Positions 48,971 to 56,841 of a stretch of DNA of 64,000 nucleotides are shown here, piece by piece. The translations under genes were made by a program, and so were the position numbers. This DNA is from Bog-473 sp036268485. GTDB lineage: Bacteria; Actinomycetota; Acidimicrobiia; Acidimicrobiales; RAAP-2. Location: contig DATAUC010000067.1 in assembly GCA_036268485.1 (NCBI GenBank), positions 55,842 to 119,841 on the forward strand, written 5' to 3'. Numbering within the stretch: position 1 is the stretch's first letter; every line of letters begins with the position of its first letter. The notes beneath the pieces were generated by a model. That model was given only the letters and a program-made list of their open reading frames with translations, did not search any database and had not been told where the DNA came from.

Positions 48971-50677
48971 TCAATTGAGAAACAATCGGTGGCGATCGAA
49001 TTCGCGCAGTGCCATCACTTCGCTGTGCTGTACCGGCGCCAACTCCTCGACGGTGCGGGCCACGTCGGGTGCATACCCGCAGGCCGCCACAAAGGCGTTG
49101 GTCCGGTCGGCCACTGAATCCGAACCGGCCGGTACGGCTTCGATCCGCAGGATCCCGTCATGCTTGCGCAGGATCCCCTTGTCGGTGACCACGCTGGCCA
49201 CCCGCTCGCCGGGCGAGGTGATGTAGTCCACCGCCTCGGGCAGCCGCTCGGGTCGGGCCATGGTGATGACCACACAGGCCGTGGCCCGGCTGGCCACATC
49301 ATTGGCGCCGCCCGACCCCACGAGGAACCGACCGCCGGCCAACTCCGTCGAATTGAGGCAGCCGGTGCGATCCACCTGGGCTGCACCGAGACAGCCGACC
49401 GAGCGCGTCCCGGGACCCCCGATCATCATGCCGAGCACCGAGGATGCGTCTGAGAGATAGGGGGTGTCGGGGAAGACCCGGTGGTTGAAGATGTAGGGAT
49501 CGGCCGGTGTCGGCTCATAGCCCCACAGGCCGAGCTCGGCCGTCAGGTGTACTCGGCTCCCGGCCGCCCGAGCGCGGCCGACGGCCACCCAGGCGGCCAG
49601 ATTGGCCAGACCGGCTCCGGCCAGCACCGCGTCGGCGCCGACGTCGGCCAGAACGCGCTCGACCTCCCGGGCACCCAGGGCGGCCGCCTGTTCCGACTTC
49701 GAGATGGCGGTGTCATCGGGCGCGGGCCGGGCCTCGGCATCGGACCGCCACGACGACGGGTCCGAGCGCCCCTCCAACCAGGTCAGGTGCTCGGGGCCGA
49801 GCTTCTTCAAGTAGGCCTCGTGCGTGGTGGGCTCGAGCACCCACTCGGCGGCGAAGGCTTCGAACTCACCCTTGGCCGCCGCGTCGGCGGCCAAGTTCCA
49901 GAACGCGATGTCCTCGCCGTAACTGCGCACCGGGAGGCCGGGGGCGTAACAGCCGCCGGGATGGGCGCCGTAGGGCGCCTCGACCACGGCGTACACCCGA
50001 TGGGCGGGCACCCGGACCCGATGGCCCAGGCCGTGCAGGTCATCGACCACCCGCTCCACGGTGGCGATCACCCCGCGCCGCGCCGCCAGGGCACCCCACA
50101 CGCCTTCGAGCAGCGGCTCGGAGAAAGCCAGATTGCCGGAGCGGTCGGCGGCGGCGGCATGCACGAGCGCCACGTCGGGCGTCAACGGCGAAAGCAGGCC
50201 CAGCGGTCCGGACCCGAACGGCGAGTCGATCTGGGCGAAACCCTCATTGGCGGCCATGGACGAGCCGGCGATTGATCCGGTGACCACGGCCGGCAGGCCC
50301 CGGGCGGCCGCTTCCATGCGCTGGGCCAGAGTCAGGATGGACCAGTGCTCGACCGAGACCGCACCCGACTCGTAGGCCTGTCGGAAGACCGGGTTCGGGG
50401 TGTACGTCGGAAAGCTGTTGCCCGAGTAGGCGGTGATCACCTTCTTGACCAACCCACCCTGGACGAACAGGGCACCCAGGGCCCCCAGACTGGTCATCAC
50501 TAAGGTGAAACCGGGATCCTCACCCCAGAATTGCCGGGCCAGCTCGCGGGCGCCGGCCGTCCACCGGCTGTGCCCCAGCATCACGTGGACGGAGTCACCG
50601 GGCCGCACGCCGGTTGCGATGGCGTCGGCCAGGGTGGTGAAGGACGGGCCCGCCCCGCCGGTGTTGTCTGTGGTCAT
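48971..50677 (-). CDS. Fused IpdA/IpdB-like CoA transferase-fold hydrolase
   Basis: Protein of 568 residues joining two glutaconate-CoA-transferase-like halves. Residues about 1-290 resemble the alpha subunit (VHVMLGHSRWTAGARELARQFW, IDSPFGSGPLGLLSPLTPDVALVHAAAADRSGN). Residues about 330-568 resemble the beta subunit (VLADVGADAVLAGAGLANLAAWVAVG, ELGLWGYEPTPADPYIFNHRVFPDT, GGANDVASRATACVVITM). In mycobacteria IpdAB is encoded by two genes and opens the last steroid ring; here they are one chain. Substrate assignment is by resemblance. Divergent from a TetR gene and followed on the same strand by the Liv operon. Confidence 0.85.
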   Translation of the reverse strand: MTTDNTGGAGPSFTTLADAIATGVRPGDSVHVMLGHSRWTAGARELARQFWGEDPGFTLVMTSLGALGALFVQGGLVKKVITAYSGNSFPTYTPNPVFRQAYESGAVSVEHWSILTLAQRMEAAARGLPAVVTGSIAGSSMAANEGFAQIDSPFGSGPLGLLSPLTPDVALVHAAAADRSGNLAFSEPLLEGVWGALAARRGVIATVERVVDDLHGLGHRVRVPAHRVYAVVEAPYGAHPGGCYAPGLPVRSYGEDIAFWNLAADAAAKGEFEAFAAEWVLEPTTHEAYLKKLGPEHLTWLEGRSDPSSWRSDAEARPAPDDTAISKSEQAAALGAREVERVLADVGADAVLAGAGLANLAAWVAVGRARAAGSRVHLTAELGLWGYEPTPADPYIFNHRVFPDTPYLSDASSVLGMMIGGPGTRSVGCLGAAQVDRTGCLNSTELAGGRFLVGSGGANDVASRATACVVITMARPERLPEAVDYITSPGERVASVVTDKGILRKHDGILRIEAVPAGSDSVADRTNAFVAACGYAPDVARTVEELAPVQHSEVMALREFDRHRLFLN

Positions 50678-50749
50678 CGTCTGCCGGAGAAAATGGGGAT
50701 CATCAGGTAAATGCCCTGGTCCAACGTCACTTTTCGTCCCCTAGAAACA

Positions 50750-50763
50750 TGACCACCGTGTCA
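50750..50763. promoter_or_regulatory. TGAC-N6-GTCA operator copy 7
   Basis: TGACCACCGTGTCA, followed by GGTTAG (as at 11515). It lies in the 129-bp gap between the divergent fused CoA transferase and TetR genes. TACGAT at 50792-50797 is a -10 candidate for the TetR gene. Confidence 0.58.
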
Positions 50764-50806
50764 GGTTAGCCATTTCAACCGACCCGGGCACTACGATGCC
50801 CCAGGC

Positions 50807-51607
50807 ATGGCGCCCCCTTCAGTCCCTGGTGAGGTCGCAGCCAAGTCCGGAGGTGCCAAGAAGGCCCCCATGCGCAAGAAGGCGGGCGCGATGGGCGCCA
50901 AGAACGCGACCGCCGGGGCCAAGAACACCGCCGTCGGGGGCAAGAAGAAGCCCGGCACCGGCACCTCCCTGGCCTTGCGCGACGGCGATTCGGTGGGCGC
51001 TCCCGCCAGCAAACGGGTGCTGCGCAGCCAGGGCCGACGCACCATGCGCAAGCTGCTCGATGCCGCCATGGTCGCCTTCGACACCAGGGGTTACCACGCC
51101 ACCCGGGTGAACGACGTCGTGGAGATCGCCAAGACCTCGCACGGCACCTTCTATCTGTACTTCTCCAACAAGGAGGACCTGCTGCGCGCCCTGGTCGGCG
51201 AGGCGGCGGCCGAAGCAAACCAGCTCTACGAGGCGCTCAACATGTCACCCCAGCTGGGCGGCTCACCCCAGTGGGACGATGTGCGGGGCTGGATCTCGGC
51301 CTTCTCCACCCTGTGGATCCGCTACGCGCCCCTGTTCCGGGCCTGGACCGACCTGGCCACCATCGACCCCGATCTGATTGAGGTCTTGCGCCAGACCTTC
51401 ACCGTCATTTCCGACGCGTTGACCATGCAGATCGGACCCGACAGCTCAGGCCACATCGTGGACCCCACCGCGGCCGGCATGGCGGTGCTGGCCATGCTCG
51501 ACCGCTTCCACTACCTCCGCGAATTCGTGGACCAGCCGGTGGACGACGTGGCCATCGACACCCTGACCACGATGGTCTACCGGTCGCTCTTCGACCCCAG
51601 CGTCTAA
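50807..51607 (+). CDS. TetR family regulator with Lys/Ala-rich N-terminal tail
   Basis: Regulator of 266 residues. Residues about 1-75 form a low-complexity tail rich in Lys, Ala and Gly (SGGAKKAPMRKKAGAMGAKN, AVGGKKKPGTG). The TetR helix-turn-helix follows (RRTMRKLLDAAMVAFDTRGYHATRVNDVVEIAKTSHGTFYLYF, SNKEDLLRALV). The C-terminal domain is a ligand-binding bundle. ATG 50807 has TACGAT 9 nt upstream and no Shine-Dalgarno. The tail is unusual for TetR proteins and could bind DNA non-specifically. It is preceded by operator copy 7 and probably represses itself and the divergent CoA transferase operon. Confidence 0.87.
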   Translation: MAPPSVPGEVAAKSGGAKKAPMRKKAGAMGAKNATAGAKNTAVGGKKKPGTGTSLALRDGDSVGAPASKRVLRSQGRRTMRKLLDAAMVAFDTRGYHATRVNDVVEIAKTSHGTFYLYFSNKEDLLRALVGEAAAEANQLYEALNMSPQLGGSPQWDDVRGWISAFSTLWIRYAPLFRAWTDLATIDPDLIEVLRQTFTVISDALTMQIGPDSSGHIVDPTAAGMAVLAMLDRFHYLREFVDQPVDDVAIDTLTTMVYRSLFDPSV

Positions 51608-52479
51608 ACGGGATAGGTCTTGGCCGCCAGACTGGCCGGGGCCGCGAAACCGGGCGCCGTCTCGAATCCGGGCGTGGCCGCTTCAATGGCCGTCCAGCCT
51701 CCGAGTACCTCGCGGCGCGCCTGCTCGGCCGCGTGGCCGCCGCGCAACCCGAAGAGCCGTTTGGCCAGCAGCAGGTAGACCACGACGACCACATTGATGA
51801 TCAGCGTGATGATCTTGAACGTGCTCACCCCGTGCATCAGCTCGTACACCTCGTAGGGGACCAATGCCGTGGTGGCGATGAAGGTCAGGTATTCGGCCCA
51901 GCGCTTGTTCAGCCACAGCCCCACCATCTCGGTGGCCTCTAGCGCCGCATAGGCCACGATGACCAGACCCAACGTGTACAGGTGGGCCGGGGAGTACTTG
52001 AAGGCCCGACCCAGATAGCCCAGCACGCCATGGGCCTGCGAGGCGCCCGGGTCTCCTCCGGACAGGTCGTTCATGATGTTGATGTAGTCGCGGTGCAGAG
52101 CATGGCTGTGCCGGGCGAACGTGAAGAGCACCACCGCCAACAGCGACAGGACCAGCACGTGAATGGCCCGGTCCAGTGCGATCAGTCGCAACACGTAGCG
52201 GTCGCGCAGGATCGGCCCCCGCAGTGGCAGTGCGATCTCGTCCCGCGACTCCACCGCGGGACGGGACGGTTCGGCCGGCGTCGGCCGCAGCACCCAGCTG
52301 TCGCAACGCAGGCAACGATGCCAGCGCGTGCCCGTGGCTGTATCGGGTCCTGCCGTCTCGCGCACCAGCAAAAGGTCGTCGGGCGCTACATGGGCGGCGT
52401 CGGTCCCGACCAGGTGATGGCCGCTGAAGGCGCACGTGAGCAATTCGTACTGATTGTTCGGTCGCTTCTTCCGACGCAT
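51604..52479 (-). CDS. DUF2127 family membrane protein with N-terminal zinc-ribbon-like segment
   Basis: Protein of 291 residues. The N-terminal segment holds CAFSGHH... and CLRCDSWV, possible metal ligands (about residues 16-63). Five or so membrane helices follow, with the DUF2127 block YVLRLIALDRAIHVLVLSLLAVVLF, SPAHLYTLGLVIVAYAALEATEMVGLWLNKRWAEYLTFIATTALVPYEVYEL. Function unknown. ATG 52479 has TAACGT 6 nt upstream, so it is probably leaderless. It overlaps the TetR gene end by 4 bp, convergent. Confidence 0.8.
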   Translation of the reverse strand: MRRKKRPNNQYELLTCAFSGHHLVGTDAAHVAPDDLLLVRETAGPDTATGTRWHRCLRCDSWVLRPTPAEPSRPAVESRDEIALPLRGPILRDRYVLRLIALDRAIHVLVLSLLAVVLFTFARHSHALHRDYINIMNDLSGGDPGASQAHGVLGYLGRAFKYSPAHLYTLGLVIVAYAALEATEMVGLWLNKRWAEYLTFIATTALVPYEVYELMHGVSTFKIITLIINVVVVVYLLLAKRLFGLRGGHAAEQARREVLGGWTAIEAATPGFETAPGFAAPASLAAKTYPV

Positions 52480-52491
52480 CGCAGAACGTTA
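52480..52491 (-). promoter_or_regulatory. Leaderless -10 element for the DUF2127 gene
   Basis: On the minus strand TAACGT (plus 52486-52491), then TCTGCG and ATG 52479, at the same 6-nt spacing as other leaderless candidates. Confidence 0.45.
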
Positions 52492-52570
52492 GATGGGATG
52501 AAGGCCGTCATATCGGCACCGACGGCAGCGGCCCGGTCCAAGTGAGATGACGCTCAGGTGTCGTTCAGCT

Positions 52571-53071
52571 TCAGCTTCCGCTTCCGCCTCCGGCGCAGAG
52601 GGCCTCGATGTTGGCCAGCGTCGTCGTCATGGCGTCGATCCAACCTCGACCGTTGTCGATAGCGGCTCGGACCTGCTCGGGAGATCCGGAGCAGTCATAC
52701 GTTTCGGTGACGACCGTGGCGTCCGGGCCATCGGGCGCCAGCGAGAAGCTCCAGCGACTCCCATTGCGCTGCGGATCATCGACGGTCGGGTCGGCCCCGT
52801 GCATGACTGGCTCCCAGGCGATGAGGGCGTCCTTCTCGAAGGCGACCACGTGGTTGTCCATCTGGTAGTCACCCATGTCCGGGAAGAACATGTGCATGGT
52901 GAAGACATCGCCCACCTTGGTGACGGTCGAAACCGGACCGCCCGGGCGCAACATGCCCGATCCGTCGATCTCGGGATGCTTGGCCGGATCGGTCAGCACG
53001 GCGAAGACGGCACTGGCCGGAGCCTCGATCCTCCGACTCATCGACACCGGGGTGACAGCTTCATTGCTCAT
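52571..53071 (-). CDS. SRPBCC family protein
   Basis: START-fold protein of 166 residues. The N-terminal VSMSRRIEAPASAVFAVLTDPAKHPEIDGSGML is typical of SRPBCC/AHSA1-like ligand-binding proteins, followed by strands TVTKVGDVFTMHMFF and NGSRWSFSLAPDGPDATVVTETYDC. It likely binds a hydrophobic molecule; no catalytic role can be given. AAGGAGCGAAGTC precedes the ATG. It is downstream of an SDR gene by 90 bp on the same strand. Confidence 0.82.
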   Translation of the reverse strand: MSNEAVTPVSMSRRIEAPASAVFAVLTDPAKHPEIDGSGMLRPGGPVSTVTKVGDVFTMHMFFPDMGDYQMDNHVVAFEKDALIAWEPVMHGADPTVDDPQRNGSRWSFSLAPDGPDATVVTETYDCSGSPEQVRAAIDNGRGWIDAMTTTLANIEALCAGGGSGS

Positions 53072-53161
53072 GACTTCGCTCCTTCGTGGTTCGTGCTTCG
53101 TCTTTCGTTATGAGGTAGACGTCACCCGACCGTCGGATTCATCGGCCGCACCCCTCCGGAC

Positions 53162-53944
53162 CTATTCGGTCGGGAACACCAGATCGAAGATCCCGTCGAC
53201 GCCCGAGCCGTGCAGGGTCAGGCCGCCGTCGACCACTATGTTCTGGCCGGTGACGAAACGGGCCAGGTCCGAGCACAGGAAGACCACCACATCGGCGATG
53301 TCCTCCGGCGTGCCCACCCGGCCGGCCGGCGTGGTCCGGGCGAAGCGCTCCTCCTGATCGGGGAAGACCTCCAGCAGCGGTGCGGTCAAGGTGGTGCGGA
53401 TCATGCCGGGCGAGACGGCATTGACCCGGATGGCCGGGGCGTATTCCAGGGCGGCCGAAGCGGTCAGCGCGGCCACGGCGGCCTTGCTGGCCGCGTACGG
53501 GCCCTCCCCCGCCGCCGGCCGGGTGCCGCTGATCGACGCCGTGCTGACGATGGACCCGCCACCCTGTGCCAGCAGATGCGGGACGGCGGCCCGGAAGCCG
53601 GCGTAGACCCCGGTTAGGTTGACCCGCAGCACCCGGTCCCATTCGGCCGGGTCGATCTCATGCAGTCGGCCGAAGGTCGCCGTGCCGGCGTTGTTGTAGA
53701 GCATGGTCAGTCCACCGAGGTCGGCCACGGCCTCATCGATAACCTGGCGCAGCGCGTCGGGATCGCCCACATCGACACCGAAGCTCACGCCGCCGATCTC
53801 GTCGGCCACCACCTTGGCTCCGTCGCCATCCATATCGAGGACGGCCACCTGGGCCCCCTCGGCCGCCATGCGGCGGCACGTGGCCCGGCCGATGCCCGAA
53901 GCACCGCCGGTCACGATGGCCTTCCCGCCGTCAAGCAGTCCCAT
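53162..53944 (-). CDS. Short-chain dehydrogenase/reductase
   Basis: SDR of 260 residues with TGGASGIGRATC (glycine motif), NNAGTATFGRL, STASISG with the catalytic Ser and the active-site stretch GPYAASKAAV with Tyr and Lys, and IVVDGGLTLHG at the C-terminus. Asp in VLDMDGD after the second strand favours NAD over NADP. Substrate unknown; such enzymes are common in acyl-CoA and steroid clusters. Its ATG overlaps the thioesterase stop by 14 bp, so the genes are coupled. Confidence 0.92.
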   Translation of the reverse strand: MGLLDGGKAIVTGGASGIGRATCRRMAAEGAQVAVLDMDGDGAKVVADEIGGVSFGVDVGDPDALRQVIDEAVADLGGLTMLYNNAGTATFGRLHEIDPAEWDRVLRVNLTGVYAGFRAAVPHLLAQGGGSIVSTASISGTRPAAGEGPYAASKAAVAALTASAALEYAPAIRVNAVSPGMIRTTLTAPLLEVFPDQEERFARTTPAGRVGTPEDIADVVVFLCSDLARFVTGQNIVVDGGLTLHGSGVDGIFDLVFPTE

Positions 53945-54872
53945 CGGATTCCCCCTTTGTCACCGGTGCGTCGCCTTCGACCAGCTGCCGGCGGGCCCGG
54001 TCGACCCACGGTGGCGCCTCGAAGACGATCGGCACCTCCAACTTCCGGATCAACAGCTCCTGGGCCATGCTCAGGTGGAGCTGCCCGTCCTCGCCGTGCA
54101 TGGTGGCCCGGATGGTGGCCCGTCCGCCGGCGTTGACCAGCGCGTGCAGATCGAACAGGTTCCACTGGTCGGCGCGGGCCGGCCGGTGGAACCACAGCGC
54201 ATGATCCAGGCTGGCATCGGTGTGCGTACCCCAGGTGCCGAGACTGAGGGGGCGGAACGCCGCCCCCGTCATGTCCGAAAGATAGGCCAGGACGCAGGCG
54301 TGCAGGGCCGGATCGTCCGGCATGCGCTCCCGCGTCCGGAACCAGCAGCGACGCGTCGAGCGGAACGTGCCGTCTTCCCGCCGTTGCGTGGCGCCGAGCT
54401 CGCGGATGTCGAAGGGGAACGGCGCCTCGAAACCCTCCACGTCGCGGGGCGGGGGCACATCGTCCGCCATGGGCAACTGGTAGTCGTCGCCGGCCTCGGG
54501 CGCGTGGAACGAGCACGTCATGCGGAACGCCGTCTTGCCCCGCACCTCGGAACGGACATCCCGGGTGGTGAAGGTCCGTCCGTCACGCACCCGCTCGATG
54601 AGGTGGGTGGTGGGGATCCCGGGCTGCGACGGGCGCAAGAAGTAGCCGTGCAGGGAATGGACCGGCAGTTCGGCCGGCACCGTCTTCATGGCGGCGTAAA
54701 GCGCCTGGGCCACCACCATGCCCCCGAAGGTGCGCTCCCCGGGCCACCAGTCCGGGCTGACCGACGTGCTGTACTCCTGGCCATCGGGCCTCGTCTCCAG
54801 CGGCGACCCCTCAATGGCCCGCAGGAGCTCGGCCACCGTGCCGTTCATGAACTCCATCTCGTCAATATCCAC
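53931..54872 (-). CDS. Acyl-CoA thioesterase II (TesB family)
   Basis: Double hot-dog thioesterase of 313 residues. The first domain carries WWPGERTFGGMVVAQALYAAMKTVP, LHGYFLRPSQPGIPTTHLIERVRDGRTFTTRDV; the second has DMTGAAFRPLSLGTWGTHTDASLDHALWFHRP and ATIRATMHGEDGQLHLSMAQELLIR, consistent with TesB. It cleaves acyl-CoA to free acid and CoA, perhaps to release CoA from accumulating intermediates. The start is GTG 54872. It lies 12 bp downstream of the AllA-like gene, on the same strand. Confidence 0.92.
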   Translation of the reverse strand: MDIDEMEFMNGTVAELLRAIEGSPLETRPDGQEYSTSVSPDWWPGERTFGGMVVAQALYAAMKTVPAELPVHSLHGYFLRPSQPGIPTTHLIERVRDGRTFTTRDVRSEVRGKTAFRMTCSFHAPEAGDDYQLPMADDVPPPRDVEGFEAPFPFDIRELGATQRREDGTFRSTRRCWFRTRERMPDDPALHACVLAYLSDMTGAAFRPLSLGTWGTHTDASLDHALWFHRPARADQWNLFDLHALVNAGGRATIRATMHGEDGQLHLSMAQELLIRKLEVPIVFEAPPWVDRARRQLVEGDAPVTKGESDGTA

Positions 54873-54884
54873 GGCGAGACTTTC

Positions 54885-55430
54885 TCATGGCTGCGCTACC
54901 TCAATGTCCAGACCCCGGGCGCCCAGGTCCACGCTCGTGTTGTCCTCGGCGTAGCGCAACCCCTGCACGTTGAACAGTCGTACGGTCGGCGCAGAAATCG
55001 GGAAGGGTCCCCAGTGCCACGTCCCGGCGTGCAGCACGAAGGGCTGCAGGGGTTCCAGCGTGAAGACGCGGATGGCCTCCCCGTCACCGGCTTCGTCGAA
55101 GGTGACCGAGCCTGGAGCCACCGCGATGACCGCCGGCACGTCCAACGACATGAGGGCCTGGGTGTGGGAGTCGTGCCGGAAGAGCATCTGGCACACCAGC
55201 CGGCCGGCCGATTCGGGCACTTCGGCCCGCGCATGCCCGATGATGTTCACGTGGGCGTCGTCCATGGCGAAGGAGAGCCGCGCCGGCGCCTGCCCGTCAC
55301 GAGGATCGGTGTCGTCCACCGGCAACCATCCGAACGGGGCCCACGCTTCCTCCGTCAGCGGCTCTGCCCGCACTTCCCGCCGCTCGTCGGACACGTCGTC
55401 CCTCCAATCGTTTGTGCTGTTGGTTGCCAT
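54885..55430 (-). CDS. Ureidoglycolate lyase-like (AllA family) cupin
   Basis: Protein of 181 residues with the AllA-type bicupin-like core: EAWAPFGWLPVDD, LSFAMDDAHVNIIGHARAE, VCQMLFRHDSHTQALMSLD, VFTLEPLQPFVLHAGTWHWGPFPI. Ureidoglycolate lyase acts in purine breakdown, but no other purine genes are near; a different sugar-acid or acyl substrate is quite possible in this lipid context. The ATG 55430 start is 25 bp from operator copy 8. It heads a three-gene unit with the thioesterase and SDR. Confidence 0.8.
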   Translation of the reverse strand: MATNSTNDWRDDVSDERREVRAEPLTEEAWAPFGWLPVDDTDPRDGQAPARLSFAMDDAHVNIIGHARAEVPESAGRLVCQMLFRHDSHTQALMSLDVPAVIAVAPGSVTFDEAGDGEAIRVFTLEPLQPFVLHAGTWHWGPFPISAPTVRLFNVQGLRYAEDNTSVDLGARGLDIEVAQP

Positions 55431-55454
55431 CAGTTGGCCCGCCAGCGATCTAAC

Positions 55455-55470
55455 CTGACGCCAGAGTCAG
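55455..55470. promoter_or_regulatory. TGAC-N6-GTCA operator copy 8
   Basis: CTGACGCCAGAGTCAG lies between the divergent AllA-like (start 55430) and cupin (start 55497) genes. On the minus strand it is followed by GGTTAGAT, matching the GGTTAG flank of copies 2 and 7, and TTAGAT could be a -10. Confidence 0.6.
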
Positions 55471-55496
55471 TCTACGGAGTCAGGGAGGTCGCCCAG

Positions 55497-55880
55497 ATGG
55501 ACGTGCGCAGCATTGAGGCCAAGGCACCGGTCGTCGAGCACAACGGCACGGTGCCGGTGTGGTGGATGATCGAATCGCGGGAGTTCAAGGAGATCACCGA
55601 CGGCGGCTACCTGGAGCTGGTCAACGAGTTCGAAGTGCCCGGAGGCGGCCTCGTCCATCCCCATTCGCACCCGACCCACGAGTTCTATTACGTCATGAAC
55701 GGCCGCGGCATCATGACCATCGACGGCGAGGACCGCGATATCGCCCAAGGTGACCTGGTGTACATCCCACCGGACAAGGTGCACTCGCTGCGGCCCATCA
55801 GCGACCACGCGCCCATCCACTGCTTCTGCTTCGCCATCGGCGTCAAGGGCGCCGGCGAGATCAACTACACCACCCACTGA
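55497..55880 (+). CDS. Small cupin-domain protein
   Basis: Single-domain cupin of 127 residues. The metal-binding motif is HPHSHPTHEFYYVMNGRGIM (His, His, Glu) with the second motif VYIPPDKVHSLRPIS (His). The fold could bind a metal and act as an isomerase, epimerase or dioxygenase; no precise activity can be assigned. ATG 55497 is chosen with GGGAGG about 9 nt upstream. The long open frame reaching to 53703 is antisense to other genes. The next gene's GTG directly abuts its stop. Confidence 0.82.
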   Translation: MDVRSIEAKAPVVEHNGTVPVWWMIESREFKEITDGGYLELVNEFEVPGGGLVHPHSHPTHEFYYVMNGRGIMTIDGEDRDIAQGDLVYIPPDKVHSLRPISDHAPIHCFCFAIGVKGAGEINYTTH

Positions 55881-56828
55881 GTGGCCCGCGTCTGGGTGAC
55901 CCGTCGGCTGACCAGCGGCGGGACGGACCCGCTCGTCATGGCCGGTCACGAGATCGTCACCGCGGGTGATGACACGCCGCTATCGAGGACCGAGCTGGTG
56001 GCCGCGGCGGCCGACTGCGACGGTCTCGTCTGCCTGCTGACCGACCGCATCGATGCCGCCGTCCTCGAAGCGGGCCACGCCGCCTCACTGAAGGTGGTGG
56101 GCACGGCGGCGGTCGGCTACGACAACATCGACGTGGCCACCGCCCATTCGTTGGGCATTGCCGTGTGCAATACACCGGGTGTCCTCGATGAGACGACGGC
56201 CGATCTGGCCTTCCTCCTCATCCTGACCGCCACCCGCCGGGCCAGCGAAGCCGAGGCCGACCTGCGCCAGGGTCGCTGGCGCGGGTGGGGCTTCACCACC
56301 AGCCTGGCCCACGACGTGCACGGTGCCACCCTGGGCCTGGTCGGCTACGGCCGCATCGCCCAGGCCGTGGCCCGACGCGCCAGCGGCTTCTCCATGGAGG
56401 TGCTGCACACGGCGCGCCATGACACCGGCCAGCCCGGCTACGTGGCCTCACTCCATCAATTGCTCGAGCGCTCCGACATCGTCAGCCTGCACGTCCCGTT
56501 GACCGAGTCCACCCGCCATCTCATCGGCGCGGCGGAACTCGCCCTCATGAAGCCGACGGCCGTGCTGGTCAACACGGCCCGGGGCCCGGTCATTGACGAG
56601 GACGCGCTGGTCGATGCGCTGCAGGCCGGGAGGCTGCATGGCGCCGGCCTCGATGTGTTCGACGGCGAGCCGACCATCAATCCCCGCCTGTTGGATGCAC
56701 CGGGACTGACCATGCTGCCGCACATCGGCAGCGCCACCGTGCAGACCAGAACCCGCATGGCCCAGCTGGCCTGTCAGGGCGTGTGCGACGTATTGGCCGG
56801 ACGGACACCGCCGAATTTGGTCTCGTAG
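55881..56828 (+). CDS. D-2-hydroxyacid dehydrogenase (GRHPR/glyoxylate reductase-like)
   Basis: NAD(P)-dependent 2-hydroxyacid dehydrogenase of 315 residues. The dinucleotide motif is GLVGYGRIAQAVARRA. The catalytic residues are Arg in NTARGPVIDEDAL, Glu in FDGEPTINP and His in LPHIGSATVQTR. It reduces or oxidises a small 2-oxo/2-hydroxy acid, such as glyoxylate or hydroxypyruvate. The GTG start follows the cupin stop with no gap, so re-initiation of ribosomes is likely. It ends 13 bp from the convergent hypB. Confidence 0.92.
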   Translation: MARVWVTRRLTSGGTDPLVMAGHEIVTAGDDTPLSRTELVAAAADCDGLVCLLTDRIDAAVLEAGHAASLKVVGTAAVGYDNIDVATAHSLGIAVCNTPGVLDETTADLAFLLILTATRRASEAEADLRQGRWRGWGFTTSLAHDVHGATLGLVGYGRIAQAVARRASGFSMEVLHTARHDTGQPGYVASLHQLLERSDIVSLHVPLTESTRHLIGAAELALMKPTAVLVNTARGPVIDEDALVDALQAGRLHGAGLDVFDGEPTINPRLLDAPGLTMLPHIGSATVQTRTRMAQLACQGVCDVLAGRTPPNLVS

Positions 56829-56841
56829 AACCTGTGCTGAT

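Noticed and set aside
53703..55880. Long plus-strand open frame of 725 codons ending in the cupin gene
   Set aside because: It runs antisense across the SDR, thioesterase and AllA-like genes, which show clear family motifs on the other strand. Only its last 127 codons (from ATG 55497) form a real cupin.
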